A program made the translations under genes and the position numbers. Positions 14,187 to 15,994 of a DNA stretch of 15,994 nt are shown piece after piece (within the stretch, counting starts at the first letter, position 1; each line of letters begins with the position of its first letter). The DNA comes from Treponema sp. (lineage in GTDB: Bacteria > Spirochaetota > Spirochaetia > Treponematales > Breznakiellaceae), in NCBI GenBank assembly GCA_031283505.1, contig JAITBO010000361.1, positions 1 to 15,994 of the forward strand, written 5' to 3'. Below the pieces are notes generated by a model, which was given only the letters and a program-made list of their open reading frames with translations, was not told the origin of the DNA and searched no databases.

Positions 14187-15087
14187 CCCCTCCGCCTTCG
14201 CTTTCATTTTCGGTTTCGCGGTTTGAATTCACGTCAATGACAAAAACGTATTCCAGCCGGGAAAAATCAATGACGCTTTCCAGTTCTACATCCATGGATG
14301 TCTCGTATTCCTGGTAGAGGATGCGGCTTACCCTGCCTATATTGATCCCCGCCGGATAAACCGCGTCCACTACCCCACCGACACCGCTGGTTACAACCAT
14401 GTCCCCAAAATGAATTTCCCCCCGGGCCCGCTTACTGATAAGGCGCATGAGAAGGGGATATTCGCTTTTCCCCTGGCCTTCCACAAGACCGTTGTACCGG
14501 GAAGAGAAAAACAAGGCGGGCACGAAGGCGCTTACATCGTAAATGGGCATCACGAGGCTCTCAAACTGTCCGGCCTGTACTATTTTGCCGGCAAGGGCCT
14601 GGACGCCATCCCTGAAGGCGATGACCGGCATATTATAGGCCACGCCGTCCCGCTCCCCTTTGTTAATTACCAGCGCGGAAAACAAGTTGTCCGGGTCCCT
14701 GCCTATAATTTCCGCCGGAATATGCCGGTAACTGATGATCTCGGAAAAACCGAGTTGTTCCCGCAGACGGTTGTTTTCCTGCCGTATCTCCGCAGCAGTC
14801 CGCTCAAGCTGCTCGTACCGGGTCATCCGGTTGGCAAGTTCCGCATATTCACGCCGCAGAACAGCCAACTCCCGGACGGCAAGAACGGTCCGGGCCGCAA
14901 AAGAAGAAACGCTGTGGATTCCCCCCCGGACGCCGGAAAAAAAAGAGAACCCCATGTCCCGAAAGTTGACAATAAAACTGCGGGTAGAAAAAAAGAGGAG
15001 TGAGAATGAAATAAGCGTCAGGGTAGCAAAGATTAAGGTATCGGTACTTACCCGTTTTTTTTGCTTCCACTCCCCGCCGGTCCGCAT
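14179..15087 (-). CDS. mreC: Rod shape-determining protein MreC
   Basis: MreC is a periplasmic scaffold anchored in the inner membrane. It dimerises and binds PBP2 to switch on wall elongation. The 302-residue protein has a basic N-terminus (WKQKKR), one membrane span at about 17-35, a coiled-coil region at about 70-112 (rich in Glu, Arg and Leu) and the beta-barrel domain with GRDPDNLFSALVINKGERDGV and VVTSGVGGVVDAVYPAGINIG split across the two halves. The C-terminal 20 residues are acidic and probably disordered. The ATG lies 4 nt after the mreB stop, with GGATAGGG-like bases upstream. The gene overlaps mreD by 8 nt, or 29 nt if mreD begins at 14207. Confidence 0.94.
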   Translation of the reverse strand: MRTGGEWKQKKRVSTDTLIFATLTLISFSLLFFSTRSFIVNFRDMGFSFFSGVRGGIHSVSSFAARTVLAVRELAVLRREYAELANRMTRYEQLERTAAEIRQENNRLREQLGFSEIISYRHIPAEIIGRDPDNLFSALVINKGERDGVAYNMPVIAFRDGVQALAGKIVQAGQFESLVMPIYDVSAFVPALFFSSRYNGLVEGQGKSEYPLLMRLISKRARGEIHFGDMVVTSGVGGVVDAVYPAGINIGRVSRILYQEYETSMDVELESVIDFSRLEYVFVIDVNSNRETENESEGGGDD

Positions 15088-15091
15088 GGCC

Positions 15092-15994
15092 CTATCCGTT
15101 CAGGTTGTCATAGATGCTGCGGGTATTATCAAAACCTCTGGCGTTTTCAAAGTATTTCCCTGCCCCCAGGGCAACACAGTCCAGAGGCCGTTCGGCAAGA
15201 ATAACCGGAACCCCGGTCTCCTTGGAAATAAGCTTGGGCAGCCCCTTGAGGAGGGAACCGCCCCCGGTCATGACTATACCTCGTTCCACAATGTCCGCAG
15301 CCAGTTCCGGCGGGGTCTGTCCCAGGGTAGTCTTAATTTCGTCTATGATCTGGGTGATGGGGTCCTTGAGGGCTTCCCGTACCTCTACGGAGTCGATCTC
15401 CAACCTCCGGGGAAGCCCGGTAATGGCATCGGTTCCCTTGATCTCCACCTTTTCGATGGTCTTGTCCGGCGAGGCGTTGCCGATTTCGATCTTGAGCCGC
15501 TCGGCGGTCTGCTCCCCTATGATGAGGTTATGGGCGTTCCGTACGTGCTTGATGATGGACTCGTCGAATTCGTCACCCCCCAGGCGTATAGCGTTGGTAA
15601 CTACCATGCCCCCCAGGGAAATGACGGAAATCTCCGTGGTTCCCCCGCCTATATCGCAGATCATGTGCCCCGCCGGCTCAAAAATAGGAATGTCCGCTCC
15701 TATAGCGGCAGCCAGACTTTCTTCGATCACCATCACTTCCCGGGCCCCGGCTTTATAGGCGCTTTCTTCCACCGCCCGCTTTTCCACTTCGGTGATGCAC
15801 GATGGAATCCCAATGACCATGCGGGGTTTTATGAACCGGTACCGGGGCAGCACTTTGGAAATAAAATAGCGGATCATCTTTTCCGTGGATTCCAGATCCG
15901 CGATAACCCCGTCCCGCATGGGCCGGATGGCAATGATATTCGCCGGGGTTTTCCAGAGCATACGTTTCGCCTCAGCCCCGACGGCCATGACTTT
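15092..15994 (-). CDS. mreB: Rod shape-determining protein MreB (5' end outside the window)
   Basis: MreB is the actin-like ATPase that polymerises beneath the inner membrane and directs side-wall synthesis. The 301 codons seen here start mid-gene, with the frame open to the window edge. The first residues read [13 protein letters not shown], which in full-length MreB lie about 45 residues from the N-terminus, so the phosphate-1 loop (DLGTANT) is missing only because of the window. Visible are the MRDGVIAD segment, the second phosphate loop [21 protein letters not shown]-like [12 protein letters not shown] and the adenosine motif [11 protein letters not shown]. The ATG at 15988 is internal and should not be taken as the start. 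The gene heads the mreBCD-mrdA-rodA unit, so the promoter must lie to the right of the window. Confidence 0.96.
   Translation of the reverse strand, partial: KVMAVGAEAKRMLWKTPANIIAIRPMRDGVIADLESTEKMIRYFISKVLPRYRFIKPRMVIGIPSCITEVEKRAVEESAYKAGAREVMVIEESLAAAIGADIPIFEPAGHMICDIGGGTTEISVISLGGMVVTNAIRLGGDEFDESIIKHVRNAHNLIIGEQTAERLKIEIGNASPDKTIEKVEIKGTDAITGLPRRLEIDSVEVREALKDPITQIIDEIKTTLGQTPPELAADIVERGIVMTGGGSLLKGLPKLISKETGVPVILAERPLDCVALGAGKYFENARGFDNTRSIYDNLNG

Noticed and set aside
1..15994. tRNA/rRNA genes, CRISPR arrays, insertion sequences, phage or defence genes
   Set aside because: Reading both strands gave no cloverleaf-like sequence, regular spacer-repeat array, transposase motif or defence-type cluster. 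The coding space is filled by conserved housekeeping genes.

Overview
The window looks like core chromosome of a spirochaete, most likely a Treponema with a mid-range G+C content. This rests on the protein sequences and on two gene blocks: scpA-scpB-rluB-cmk-rpsA, and mreB-mreC-mreD-mrdA-rodA in the treponemal order. The genus call comes from recognising protein families by eye. No database search was possible.

Layout. Positions 1-173 hold no gene. They contain two direct repeats and a good sigma70-like promoter placed almost on top of the scpA start codon. From 174 to 7746 seven genes run on the + strand with overlapping or nearly touching ends, so they probably form one transcription unit: scpA and scpB (kleisin partners of SMC), an RluB-type 23S rRNA pseudouridine synthase, cmk (CMP kinase), rpsA (ribosomal protein S1, six S1 domains), a GAF-domain sigma54 enhancer-binding protein, a membrane-anchored TPR protein and an AT-rich putative lipoprotein. 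Positions 7747-8000 separate two convergent units. They hold a perfect 17-bp inverted repeat and a second GC-rich hairpin, which could terminate both transcripts. From the right edge down to 8001 the - strand carries mreB (5' end cut off by the window), mreC, mreD, mrdA (PBP2), rodA and a large B12-binding-type radical SAM protein fused to a DUF2344/TIGR03936-type domain. Three successive junctions in this unit share one nucleotide between stop and start (TGATG, TAATG, TAATG).

How the genes work together. The + unit combines chromosome condensation, rRNA modification, nucleotide supply and translation with an activator of unknown target. The - unit is the elongasome: MreB filaments, the MreC/MreD scaffold and the PBP2-RodA peptidoglycan synthase pair. 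The uncharacterised radical SAM fusion is translationally coupled to rodA.

Most of the window is conserved housekeeping sequence. The points most worth a second look are the radical SAM fusion with its second four-cysteine cluster and its coupling to rodA, the altered GAFTDA loop in the sigma54 activator, the predicted near-leaderless scpA transcript, the convergent palindrome, two extra membrane segments in RodA, and Cmk with an insertion and altered motifs. I saw no RNA genes, CRISPR arrays, insertion sequences or phage genes.
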